A stretch of DNA of 64,000 bases from Myxococcaceae bacterium (lineage in GTDB: Bacteria; Myxococcota_A; Polyangia; Polyangiales; Ga0077539): NCBI GenBank assembly GCA_004297725.1, contig SCUS01000133.1:310001-374000 (forward strand). Reading direction: 5' to 3'. This document shows positions 17,293 to 24,850 of this stretch, piece after piece (the first letter of the stretch is position 1; each line of letters begins with the position of its first letter). The notes below the pieces were generated by a model. The model was not told where the DNA came from. It did no database searches and saw nothing but the letters and a program-made list of their open reading frames with translations. Made by a program: the position numbers and the translations under genes.

Positions 17293-18198
17293 ATGATCCT
17301 CAACCTGACGATCCTCAACGGAACCCACGCGGGCCACTCGGTGCAGGTCACCGCCGGGACGCCGCGCACCTTCGGCCGGGCCGCGCAGTCCGACGTGGTG
17401 CTCCAGGACGTGTACCTCTCGGACGTCCACTTCGCCCTCTACTGCGACGAGCAGGGCGCGCGCGTGCGGGACCTGCAGTCGCACAACGGCACCTTCGTGA
17501 ACAACGCGCCCGTCGCCGACGCGACGCTCGCGACGGGCGACCGCATCACCGCCGGGCAGACCATCTTCGAGGTGGCGCTCACCGACCACGCGCTCGAGGC
17601 CCCCGCGAGCGCCGCCAGCACCACCGGCGAGATCACCGCGGAAGACCTCCTCCGCGGGATGCAGAGCGCCCCGCACGACTGCGCCCGCTGGGCGCTGCAC
17701 AGCGAGGAGGGCAACTACTTCGCCGTGATCGACTGCGCCCGCGAGCCCGACCTGATCACCCTCGTCAACCGCATCGGCGAGGAGTTCTGCGCCTTCGACG
17801 AGACGCGCGAGCCCGACGACCTCGGGGAGACGGCGCCCTTCCTGGTGTCGCTCACCCCCGCCACGGAGGGCCTCGCGGACGTCTTCGAGGAGACCTGGGG
17901 CCGCGGCCACGCGATCTTCCTCGTGAGCCCGCAGACCTTCATCGAGGTCTACCAGCACCTCATCTCGATGGTGACCTGGGACGAGCAGGCGCGGCTCAGC
18001 TCGTTGCGCTACTGGGATCCCGCGAGGCTCGCCGAGCACCTCGCCCGCCTCACCCCCGAGGAGAGCGCTGCGTTCTTCGGTCCGCTCACCTGCATCCTCG
18101 CCGAGTCGGCCGACCCTCGGGTGATGACCCGCTACGCCCGCTCGTCCGATGGGGTCGTCACCGCGACGCCCATCGAGCTGAGCCTGCAGAACGCCTAG
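17293..18198 (+). CDS. FHA domain fused to DUF4123 chaperone domain
   Basis: This 301-residue protein joins two domains. Residues 1-100 form a forkhead-associated domain with the phosphothreonine-binding pattern intact: FGR (R29), LSDVH (S43, H46) and HNGT (N65). Residues 130-290 are DUF4123-like: FLVSLTPATEG, WGRGHAIFLVSPQTF, RYWDPARLAEHLARL and FFGPLTCILAES. FHA proteins in type VI systems link Thr phosphorylation to apparatus control. DUF4123 proteins load effectors. The fusion suggests phospho-dependent effector loading (inference). The gene ends convergently with a 4-bp overlap onto the opposite-strand gene at 18195. Confidence 0.88.
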   Translation: MILNLTILNGTHAGHSVQVTAGTPRTFGRAAQSDVVLQDVYLSDVHFALYCDEQGARVRDLQSHNGTFVNNAPVADATLATGDRITAGQTIFEVALTDHALEAPASAASTTGEITAEDLLRGMQSAPHDCARWALHSEEGNYFAVIDCAREPDLITLVNRIGEEFCAFDETREPDDLGETAPFLVSLTPATEGLADVFEETWGRGHAIFLVSPQTFIEVYQHLISMVTWDEQARLSSLRYWDPARLAEHLARLTPEESAAFFGPLTCILAESADPRVMTRYARSSDGVVTATPIELSLQNA

Positions 18199-18995
18199 CG
18201 CAGCCCCATCAGGCTGCCGTCGATGCGCCCCACCATGATGGGGAAGCGCATCACGTTGCCCTCGGAGTCGGGCTCGGTGCGCACCACGGCGCGCCAGTCC
18301 TTCGCGACGCACTCCAGCAGCCGACCGTTGGCGACCAGCCGGTAGTCGAACTGCTCGGCCACCAGCGGCGCCATGGCGAAGGCAGGGTCGGCGAACTGGC
18401 TGTTGAGCGCCGCCTCGGCGGCGGACTGCCGCTCGGTGAGCGGGACGTCGAAGGCCCTGGCGACCTCGCGGTGCGCGGTCTCGTTGTGTGCCCAGAAGCC
18501 AGGGAAGCTCTTGCGCGCCAGCGACCCGTGCATCGACTGCACATACCGCGTGGCCTCCTGCAGCAGCGCCCCGTCGAGGTGCAGAAGCTCCGCGCGCTCC
18601 CACGCCCAGGGGCCCTCGGTGCGGTCGAAGGCGTGGGTGGTCTTCACGCTCCGGGGAAACTCCATCGGCCCGCCGGGGAGGCGCTCACCGAAGCGGAAGA
18701 GCGCCGCGGTGCCGACCTCGCCGGGAGCGGTGCCCGGGGGACAGAGCGCGGCGCGGACCTCGACCGCGATACCGTCCGAAGGGAGCGAGCGCTTCTCCGT
18801 GCGGGCCACCGACGGGGTCGAGCCCGGGTGGAGCAGCACCTCGAACACGTTCTCGCCCTGCACCAGGACGTGATCGCACTGGAACATTCCCCCGCCCGCC
18901 GCGGCGGGCACCCGCATCAGCGGGATGTCGTTGACGTAGAGCTCGAGGTCGCAGCCCTCGACCGTGACATCCAGCAGCACCGCCGAGCGCGCCAT
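18195..18995 (-). CDS. Unknown protein of the VgrG operon
   Basis: I do not recognise a family for this 266-residue protein. The first 75 residues look like a beta-sandwich (LLDVTVEGCDLELYVNDIPL, then a GENVFEVLLHPG edge strand). The middle is variable and the last 130 residues are helical then beta, ending RFPIMVGRIDG. There is no signal peptide or membrane segment. It is the last gene of the run VgrG - small adaptor - 539-residue protein on the minus strand, 20 bp after the preceding stop. It could be cargo, an immunity protein or an accessory factor of that spike. Confidence 0.75.
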   Translation of the reverse strand: MARSAVLLDVTVEGCDLELYVNDIPLMRVPAAAGGGMFQCDHVLVQGENVFEVLLHPGSTPSVARTEKRSLPSDGIAVEVRAALCPPGTAPGEVGTAALFRFGERLPGGPMEFPRSVKTTHAFDRTEGPWAWERAELLHLDGALLQEATRYVQSMHGSLARKSFPGFWAHNETAHREVARAFDVPLTERQSAAEAALNSQFADPAFAMAPLVAEQFDYRLVANGRLLECVAKDWRAVVRTEPDSEGNVMRFPIMVGRIDGSLMGLR

Positions 18996-19015
18996 GACGA
19001 TCTATTCTCTCCGTG

Positions 19016-20635
19016 TCAGCCGGGAAACCGCATCGGGCCGCCGACGATTCGCTTCTGCATGACCTTGTAGTCGACGTCGACGTCGAAGAGCGAGATCACC
19101 ACGGCGCGACCCTTGAGGGTGATGCCCTTGAACTCGATCTTGGTGACCTGGACGCCGAAGCCCTGCGGGTCGAAGCCCACCTTGCCGTCGCTCTCGAAGC
19201 CGCTCTCGGCCCCGGCGGTGAGCGAGAGCACCCGGTCGTGGATGGCCATGCCCTTCGCGGTCAGCGTCGCAGGGAAGTCGGTCTTGAAGCGCGCGAACTT
19301 CCACTGCGTCTCGTCGGGGGTCTTGCGCTCGACGTCGGCGGAGACCGTGAGGCTGCCCTCGATCTTGCCTTCGATGTTGGCGATGAAGCCGTAGCCCTTG
19401 ATGGTCAGGTCGACCCCGAAGGCCAGGCTGAAGGAGACCTTCAGCAGCGTGAGCTTGACCGAGACCGAGTAGGCGAAGAACACCCGCCGATCGAGGTGCT
19501 CCTTGAAGCCCCAGGTGGCCTTGAGCGAGCCGGCGAGCACCTCGATGCCGAAGGAGAAATCCCAGCCCACCTTGGGCTTGAACTTCTTGATCGCGTCGGT
19601 GATCGACTTGACCGTCGCCTCGATGTTCTTGAGGGCGTTGATCGCCGTGAGGATCCAGTCGAGCCCGAGGACCTTGTCCCCGTTGCGCTTCAGCTCGACC
19701 TTGACGCGGGTGTCGATCTCGCCGTTGGTGCCGCCCGCGGCCTTGGACTCCAGGCTGCCGGTGTAGCTCGCCGCGCCGCCCGAGACGCTGCGCTCTCCCT
19801 TGGCCGTGGCGACGGTGTTGCGCAGGTTGGCCGTCGCGGTGGCCGTGGTCTTCGAGGTCGGGTTGCTGGCGTCCCAGGTGTTGGTGCCGTGCTTGATCGA
19901 GCCCGAGAACAGGGAGGGCGCCTTGATCTCGAGCTGCCACTGGTCGGAGGGATAGACCCGGATGGCGGTGTGCTGCGAGCGCACCGCGGGGCCGCCCTTG
20001 CGCACGCCGCAGACCCACGCGCTGATGCGGTAGTCCTGGAAGCCCCAGCGCACCGGCCAGATGTCCACGAAGCTCGAGAAGCGGCTCTCGTCGGTGCCGC
20101 GCGACTTGCGAAACACCTGGATCGAGTGAGCCTTGCCGCCGCGGAGGGTGGTGTTCTTGCCGAGCGGGTCGATCACCACGAGGTGCGGGTGCGTCTCCTG
20201 CGTGCAGAACTGGTAGTCCTCCTCGATGAGGATGTTGATGGTGGTCTTGCGGAAGTCCCTCGGGGACCCGGCGGTCACCTCGATGATGGTGCCGGTGACG
20301 TAGGGGTTCGCGTTGGGGGTGCCCCTGCTGGTGAGGAAGAACGCCGCCGGGACCTGGCGCTCCTTCGGCTCGGGCTCGGTGCCCACCCACGGGGCCTGGC
20401 CGGAGCCGTTCTTCACCTCGGTGATCTTCAGGTCCTTCAGGTCGCAGGGGTTGACCTTGATGGGCAGACCGCAGGGCAGCGTGCCGGTGCGCTGCGTCGG
20501 GCTCTGGCAGAGCCTCGCCTGCGCGTCGCGCTGCGCTGCCGCCCGCTGCGCCGCCGCCCGCTGCGCCGCCGCCCGCTGCGCCGCCGTCGGGGGGGGCGGC
20601 GTGGAGGGACCGAAGAAATAATCGTACAGACCCAT
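19016..20635 (-). CDS. Unknown cargo-like protein of the VgrG operon, candidate effector
   Basis: This 539-residue protein is unfamiliar. It begins MGLYDYFFGPSTPPPP, then four AAAQR pentapeptides, then a region with several Cys (LCQSPT, LPCGLP, NPCDL). A central beta-rich part is followed by a Thr/Ala-rich stretch, and the last 200 residues are regular alternating strands (SFGIEVLAGSLKATWGF, FFAYSVSVKLTLLKVSFSL), suggesting a beta-sheet-rich or membrane-associated domain. It lies between the small adaptor gene and the 266-residue unknown gene downstream of vgrG, the usual site for spike cargo. No known toxin motif is visible, so effector status is inference. Confidence 0.75.
   Translation of the reverse strand: MGLYDYFFGPSTPPPPTAAQRAAAQRAAAQRAAAQRDAQARLCQSPTQRTGTLPCGLPIKVNPCDLKDLKITEVKNGSGQAPWVGTEPEPKERQVPAAFFLTSRGTPNANPYVTGTIIEVTAGSPRDFRKTTINILIEEDYQFCTQETHPHLVVIDPLGKNTTLRGGKAHSIQVFRKSRGTDESRFSSFVDIWPVRWGFQDYRISAWVCGVRKGGPAVRSQHTAIRVYPSDQWQLEIKAPSLFSGSIKHGTNTWDASNPTSKTTATATANLRNTVATAKGERSVSGGAASYTGSLESKAAGGTNGEIDTRVKVELKRNGDKVLGLDWILTAINALKNIEATVKSITDAIKKFKPKVGWDFSFGIEVLAGSLKATWGFKEHLDRRVFFAYSVSVKLTLLKVSFSLAFGVDLTIKGYGFIANIEGKIEGSLTVSADVERKTPDETQWKFARFKTDFPATLTAKGMAIHDRVLSLTAGAESGFESDGKVGFDPQGFGVQVTKIEFKGITLKGRAVVISLFDVDVDYKVMQKRIVGGPMRFPG
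20531..20588 (-). repeat. 15-bp tandem repeat coding AAAQR
   Basis: Roughly four 15-bp units of nearly identical sequence encode the AAAQR pentapeptide near the N-terminus of the 539-residue protein. Such short perfect units are prone to copy-number change. Confidence 0.8.
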
Positions 20636-20646
20636 CGCGGACGCTC

Positions 20647-21030
20647 CTACTCCTCGATCGCGTCGATCGCGTCGATCATGTCCTGGCAGAACGTCTCGGT
20701 GCGCTCCATCAGCTGATCGACCTTCACCCGCCCGTCGAAGCCCGGCGACGTCAGGATGTCCTGCGCCCACGGGATGTTCGGGTCCTCATCGAAGTCCGGC
20801 GTAAGGAGCAGCATCAGGTCGCAGAAGCGACCGACGTCGTACTCCGTCTCGATCTCGTAGCGGTCGCACTTGGCCATGCCACGGGCGACGAAGGCCTCGA
20901 GGCCCTCCTCGCCCATCGCCGCGCACTCCTCCGGCCACACCCGGCGGAGGTGCCCGATGACGTTCTCCACGAAGGGCTCCATCGCCGATCGGGCGAGGGC
21001 GTCCATCTGCGACTGGCGAATGACCAGCAC
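20647..21030 (-). CDS. Small type VI-associated protein, probable VgrG adaptor
   Basis: This 127-residue acidic, helical protein has the pattern I associate with small proteins encoded next to vgrG in many proteobacteria: MLVIRQSQMDAL, HLRRVWPEECAAMG, EYDVGRFCDLMLLL and a closing IPWAQDILTS. Their role is not settled; they are thought of as adaptors or accessory factors. It starts 10 bp after the vgrG stop and ends 11 bp before the start of the 539-residue protein, so it is in the same operon. The assignment is family recognition plus context, without a catalytic motif. Confidence 0.8.
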   Translation of the reverse strand: MLVIRQSQMDALARSAMEPFVENVIGHLRRVWPEECAAMGEEGLEAFVARGMAKCDRYEIETEYDVGRFCDLMLLLTPDFDEDPNIPWAQDILTSPGFDGRVKVDQLMERTETFCQDMIDAIDAIEE

Positions 21031-21040
21031 GGCGTCGACC

Positions 21041-23746
21041 TCAGTTCGGGAGGAAGAGCTGGTCGATCTTCTTCGAGATCACGTCGTTCAGCTGCTTCAT
21101 CCCCTTCGCCGCGAGCTTCGCCGCCTGCGGGGGAAGGCCGCGCTGATCGATCCACGCCTGGAGAACCCCCTGCCCCGCCTCGAGCGCCGGGCCCTTGAGG
21201 AAGGCCGCGACGTCCGCGCCGTTTCGCTGCTTCAGCACCGTCCAGAACGGGTCGCGCGCCATGCCCTGGTCGAGGTGCACCGCACGCAGCACGCCCCACG
21301 TCGCCGCGGTGGTGGTGACGCCCTTCATCTCCTTCACCAACCCGGTGAGCAGCGGGCTGGACTTCACCCTGGGGTTGTTCTCCAGGCTCTTGAAGGACTC
21401 GCCGACGAGCTGCTGGACCCCCTTGGTGATCTCCGCCTCGCCGATCGCGAGGGCCTCCTCGCGGAGCTTCGTGAAGTCCGGCTTGCGGCCCTCCTTCAGG
21501 GCCGTCGCGAGCTCCGTCACCGTGGTCTTCGCGAGGCCCTGCAGGCGCTCGGCGATGCGGTCCGGGACGCCCGCCTTGGCGAGGAGCTTCTTCAGCCCCT
21601 TGTCCACCGCTTCGGCGATCTGCGCCGGGTTGATGGCGTTCTTCAGCTTGGCGAGCAGGCCCCCCGCGGTGCCCTGGAGGTTCACCGCCGCCGCGGCGGC
21701 CGTCTCCTGCACGGCGATGGTGTTGCTCGCGGTCTCGCCGCAGTTGATCTTCACCAGCGCGCCATTGATGTTGACCAGCGAGCCGCCGATGATGTGAATC
21801 GTCGGGGAGCTCAGGGTGATCTTGTTGGGCAGCAGCATGATGCTGGAGTCGCCCACCTTGAAGCCCATGCTCGACTCGGCGGTCACCGCGAAGTGCGTGT
21901 CGACGCGCAGCGAGGCGCCCGCCCCGCCGTGCACCGCGATGGAGCTGTTGCCCTCCACGTCCAGCGAGTCGTTCTGCACGATGCTGGTGATGCGGTCCTT
22001 CTGCACCGTCACGTGCTCCATCCCCTGGATGGTCTTCGTGCGGTCGTGGCCCACCACGAGGGTCTGGTCGTGGCGCACCACCGAGTCCATGTCGCGCTGC
22101 GCGTGGATGAAGATCTGCTCGTTGTCCTTGAGGTCTTCGAAGCGCAGCTCGTTGAAGCCCTGCGACCCCTTGGACGAGCTGGTCTTGATGGTGCTCTTGG
22201 TCTTCTCCGCGGGCAGCGGGTACGGCGTGTTGTTCTCGCCGTTGTAGACGCAGCCCGTCACCAGCGGCCGGTCGGGGTCGCCCTCGAGGAAGGTCACCAC
22301 GACCTCCATCCCGATGCGCGGGATGAACATCGACCCCCACGCGGCGCCCGCCCAGCTCTGCGCCACGCGCATCCAGCACGACGACTTCGAGCCGCTCTGC
22401 GACGAGCCCCGAAGCTCCGGGCGGTCCCAGTGGAAGCGCACCAGGATGCGGCCGTGGAAGTCCGTGGAGATCTCCTCCTCGTCCTCGCCAGGCGCCGCGA
22501 TCACGAGCGCCGTCTGCGGCCCGTGCACCAGCGGCCGCGGCGTGTCGCGCTCGGGCCGGATGGGCGTGTCCGAGGCCACGCACTCGAAGGTGTTCCAGTA
22601 CCGGGTGGCCACCGCCGAGCCGCCCGGCGGGATGGCCTCGGTCTCCGCGTCGAAGGTGCGCAGCAGCGACTTCACGTGCTCGCTCTCGCGGATGTCGTCG
22701 GGGATGTCTCCCCAGGCCGCGACGTGGTGCTGCACCTTCAGGAGCACGTAGTTGCGGTCGAGCTCGGCCCGCTGGTGACCGGTCATGGAGAGCCCGCGGC
22801 CGGGCCAGAAGCCCGTGACGGTGCTGCGCCCGTGGCCGACCTTGTTCTCGACCTGCGTCTCCTCGTAGCGGACGCGAGAGCGCCGCTGGCCGTGGTGCGG
22901 ACGGTACACGTGGGCGTCGTCGTCGTAGGCGCCGAGGGTGAAGCGCGCGGGGTAGTCGTAGACCGGGCGCAGGCCGCCGTCGCCGGGGCTGCGGGGGCTC
23001 ATGTCGAGCACCGCGCGGGGGTGCGTGAAATCGAAGTCGCGCAGCAGCACGCCGGTGGTGCCCGTGCGGCGGTGCCAGTCGAACCAGAGCACGGTCTCCG
23101 AGCCCGCCGTCGAGGAGCCCGCCCCGTCGATGACGCTCACCGCGGCGCCGTCCATCGTCGGGACCGCCTCCCACGAGTGGCCGTCCTCCACGAGCTGCCA
23201 GGTCTCCGCGTCGCCGTCGTGCTTGAAGTAGTAGGAGACGCCCTCCTCCTCGAGCAGCCGCTGCACGAAGTCGAGGTCGGTCTCGCGGTACTGCACGCAG
23301 TTCTCGCGGGGCGGGAGCTGATCGAGCGCGCCCTCGAAGGCCAGGGTGCCGTTGCCCTGGTAGACCCCGGCGTCCTTCAGCACCTCCTGGATGATCGTGA
23401 GGACGTTGACGTCCTGCCAGATGCGAGAGTTGACCCGCTTCGAGAGCGTCCAGAGCGAGGGGACCACCACGATGCGCGCGAAGCGGTACATCCCGGTGGA
23501 GCCGAGGTCTTCGACCCGGCGCACGATGCCCTTCAACGGTCGGCTCACCGAGCCGCGCTGGATCTCCAGGCTGACGTTGCGCTCGAACAGCTCCTCGGCG
23601 TTGGCCCCGACGTTGCGGTTGGCCAGGACCAACGAGGCCTCGTAGAGGCGGGACATGCCCTCGTCGATGAAGACGTGCACGGGGCGCCAGCCTCCGCCAG
23701 GTCCCTCGAAAACAAGCTCCACCTCGGCGCGCGGCGCTTCGCTCAT
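21041..23746 (-). CDS. vgrG: VgrG spike protein with helical C-terminal extension
   Basis: This 901-residue type VI spike protein has a gp27-like N-terminal part (FIDEGMSRLYEASLVLANRN, QEVLKDAGVYQ, ENCVQYRETDLDFVQRLLEEEGVSYYF) and the gp5-like OB fold (GRILVRFHWDR, WMRVAQSWAGAAWGSMFIPRIGMEVVVTF, GDPDRPLVTGCVYNG). The repetitive beta-helix shaft follows. A conventional VgrG would end near residue 690. Here about 214 further residues (688-901) are mostly amphipathic helix (TAGGLLAKLKNAINP ... DVISKKIDQLFLP). The extension shows no known toxin motif and could dock cargo or the downstream adaptor. Start is ATG 23746; the adaptor gene follows after 10 bp. Confidence 0.95.
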   Translation of the reverse strand: MSEAPRAEVELVFEGPGGGWRPVHVFIDEGMSRLYEASLVLANRNVGANAEELFERNVSLEIQRGSVSRPLKGIVRRVEDLGSTGMYRFARIVVVPSLWTLSKRVNSRIWQDVNVLTIIQEVLKDAGVYQGNGTLAFEGALDQLPPRENCVQYRETDLDFVQRLLEEEGVSYYFKHDGDAETWQLVEDGHSWEAVPTMDGAAVSVIDGAGSSTAGSETVLWFDWHRRTGTTGVLLRDFDFTHPRAVLDMSPRSPGDGGLRPVYDYPARFTLGAYDDDAHVYRPHHGQRRSRVRYEETQVENKVGHGRSTVTGFWPGRGLSMTGHQRAELDRNYVLLKVQHHVAAWGDIPDDIRESEHVKSLLRTFDAETEAIPPGGSAVATRYWNTFECVASDTPIRPERDTPRPLVHGPQTALVIAAPGEDEEEISTDFHGRILVRFHWDRPELRGSSQSGSKSSCWMRVAQSWAGAAWGSMFIPRIGMEVVVTFLEGDPDRPLVTGCVYNGENNTPYPLPAEKTKSTIKTSSSKGSQGFNELRFEDLKDNEQIFIHAQRDMDSVVRHDQTLVVGHDRTKTIQGMEHVTVQKDRITSIVQNDSLDVEGNSSIAVHGGAGASLRVDTHFAVTAESSMGFKVGDSSIMLLPNKITLSSPTIHIIGGSLVNINGALVKINCGETASNTIAVQETAAAAAVNLQGTAGGLLAKLKNAINPAQIAEAVDKGLKKLLAKAGVPDRIAERLQGLAKTTVTELATALKEGRKPDFTKLREEALAIGEAEITKGVQQLVGESFKSLENNPRVKSSPLLTGLVKEMKGVTTTAATWGVLRAVHLDQGMARDPFWTVLKQRNGADVAAFLKGPALEAGQGVLQAWIDQRGLPPQAAKLAAKGMKQLNDVISKKIDQLFLPN

Positions 23747-23800
23747 GCTCGAACTCCGTTCAGGGGGGTCTATCGCTCAGCCGAAGCAGCGCGCTCGGTT

Positions 23801-23818
23801 CGCTGGACTCATCCAGCG
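23801..23818 (-). terminator. Hairpin downstream of hslO
   Basis: A 7-bp perfect stem (CGCTGGA/TCCAGCG) with a 4-base loop lies 80 bp past the hslO stop and 55 bp before the vgrG start on the same strand. There is no T-run, so termination is only possible. The rest of the 23747-23897 gap holds no promoter I can identify with confidence. Confidence 0.3.
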
Positions 23819-23897
23819 GACACGCTCCGCGTCGGACGGGCGGACGATACACCACGCCCCCACGGCCCACCAACAGGCCTCCTCCCGGTATCTGCTT

Positions 23898-24755
23898 TCA
23901 GTCGACCGCCAGCAGCGTCTTGAGCTCGCTCACGGGGAAGCGGTACTCGACGTGGCAGTAGTCGCACTCGATCTCAAGATCCTTGCCCTCGGCGATGAGC
24001 GACTCGAGCTCCGCCGGGGGCAGCGTGGAGAGCGTCGCCCGAAGCCGCTGCGAGTCGCACCGGCACTGGTATCGCACCGCCCCGGAGCCCACCACCGTGT
24101 AGGGCATCAGGTACAGCAGCTCGGCCAGCAGGGTCTGCGGCGTCGTCGCGTCGTCCTTCAAGAACGTCGACATCGGCGGGAAGTCCTCGAGCCGCGCCGT
24201 CATCACCGCGAGCTGCCCCTCCCCCAGCTCGGGCAGCAGCTGCACCAGGTAGCCCCCGGCAGCCACCACCTCGTCGCCGTCCATCACGGTGCACACCGCG
24301 ATCGCCGAGGCCACCTGCTCGGACTCCTGGAGGTAGGCCATCAGCGACGCCGACACCCCGCCCGATCCGGTGATGCGCACCACGCCCTTGTGGGCGCTGC
24401 CCCGTGGGAGGGTGCGGGTCACCTGGAGCACCGCGCCGTCGCCCAGCACCAGCGTTCCCCCGCGGGTGCGCTGCACCAGCGCCCGGGCGCCTCCGTCGGG
24501 GTGCGAGTCCGCGATGAGCGCGTCGCGCCCCACCGCCGACTGCAGCACGCCCTGCACCCGCAGGTCGGGCGCCATCGTCTCGCGCACCATGATGGTGCCG
24601 GTCACCAGCTCGCCGAGCCAGCGGGCCTCGTCGCCCTTCACCCGCTGCGCGGCCACGATCGCCTTCACCGTGTCCGTCGTCCGCAGCGCCACCACCCGGA
24701 ACGACCCGTCGTCCGTGATCGCCCGCACCACCTCGTCCTGTCGCTCGTTCAGCAT
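23898..24755 (-). CDS. hslO: Hsp33 redox-regulated chaperone
   Basis: This 285-residue holdase is switched on when oxidation releases its zinc and forms disulfides. The four zinc Cys are present in the C-terminal half as CRC ... CDYC, with about 30 residues between the pairs. The N-terminal dimerisation half shows GELVTGTIMVRETM and LPRGSAHKGVVRITGSGG. The length is typical. It has no operon partner: the secreted repeat protein is divergent and vgrG lies 151 bp downstream. Confidence 0.94.
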   Translation of the reverse strand: MLNERQDEVVRAITDDGSFRVVALRTTDTVKAIVAAQRVKGDEARWLGELVTGTIMVRETMAPDLRVQGVLQSAVGRDALIADSHPDGGARALVQRTRGGTLVLGDGAVLQVTRTLPRGSAHKGVVRITGSGGVSASLMAYLQESEQVASAIAVCTVMDGDEVVAAGGYLVQLLPELGEGQLAVMTARLEDFPPMSTFLKDDATTPQTLLAELLYLMPYTVVGSGAVRYQCRCDSQRLRATLSTLPPAELESLIAEGKDLEIECDYCHVEYRFPVSELKTLLAVD

Positions 24756-24850
24756 CGTCGAATCTTCATAGCATCGCCCGGGACGGCGGCGTCAGCTCCG
24801 GGTGATAGGCTCCGCCGCCCTCGAACGACCGCCCACCAGGAGCGAACCCG

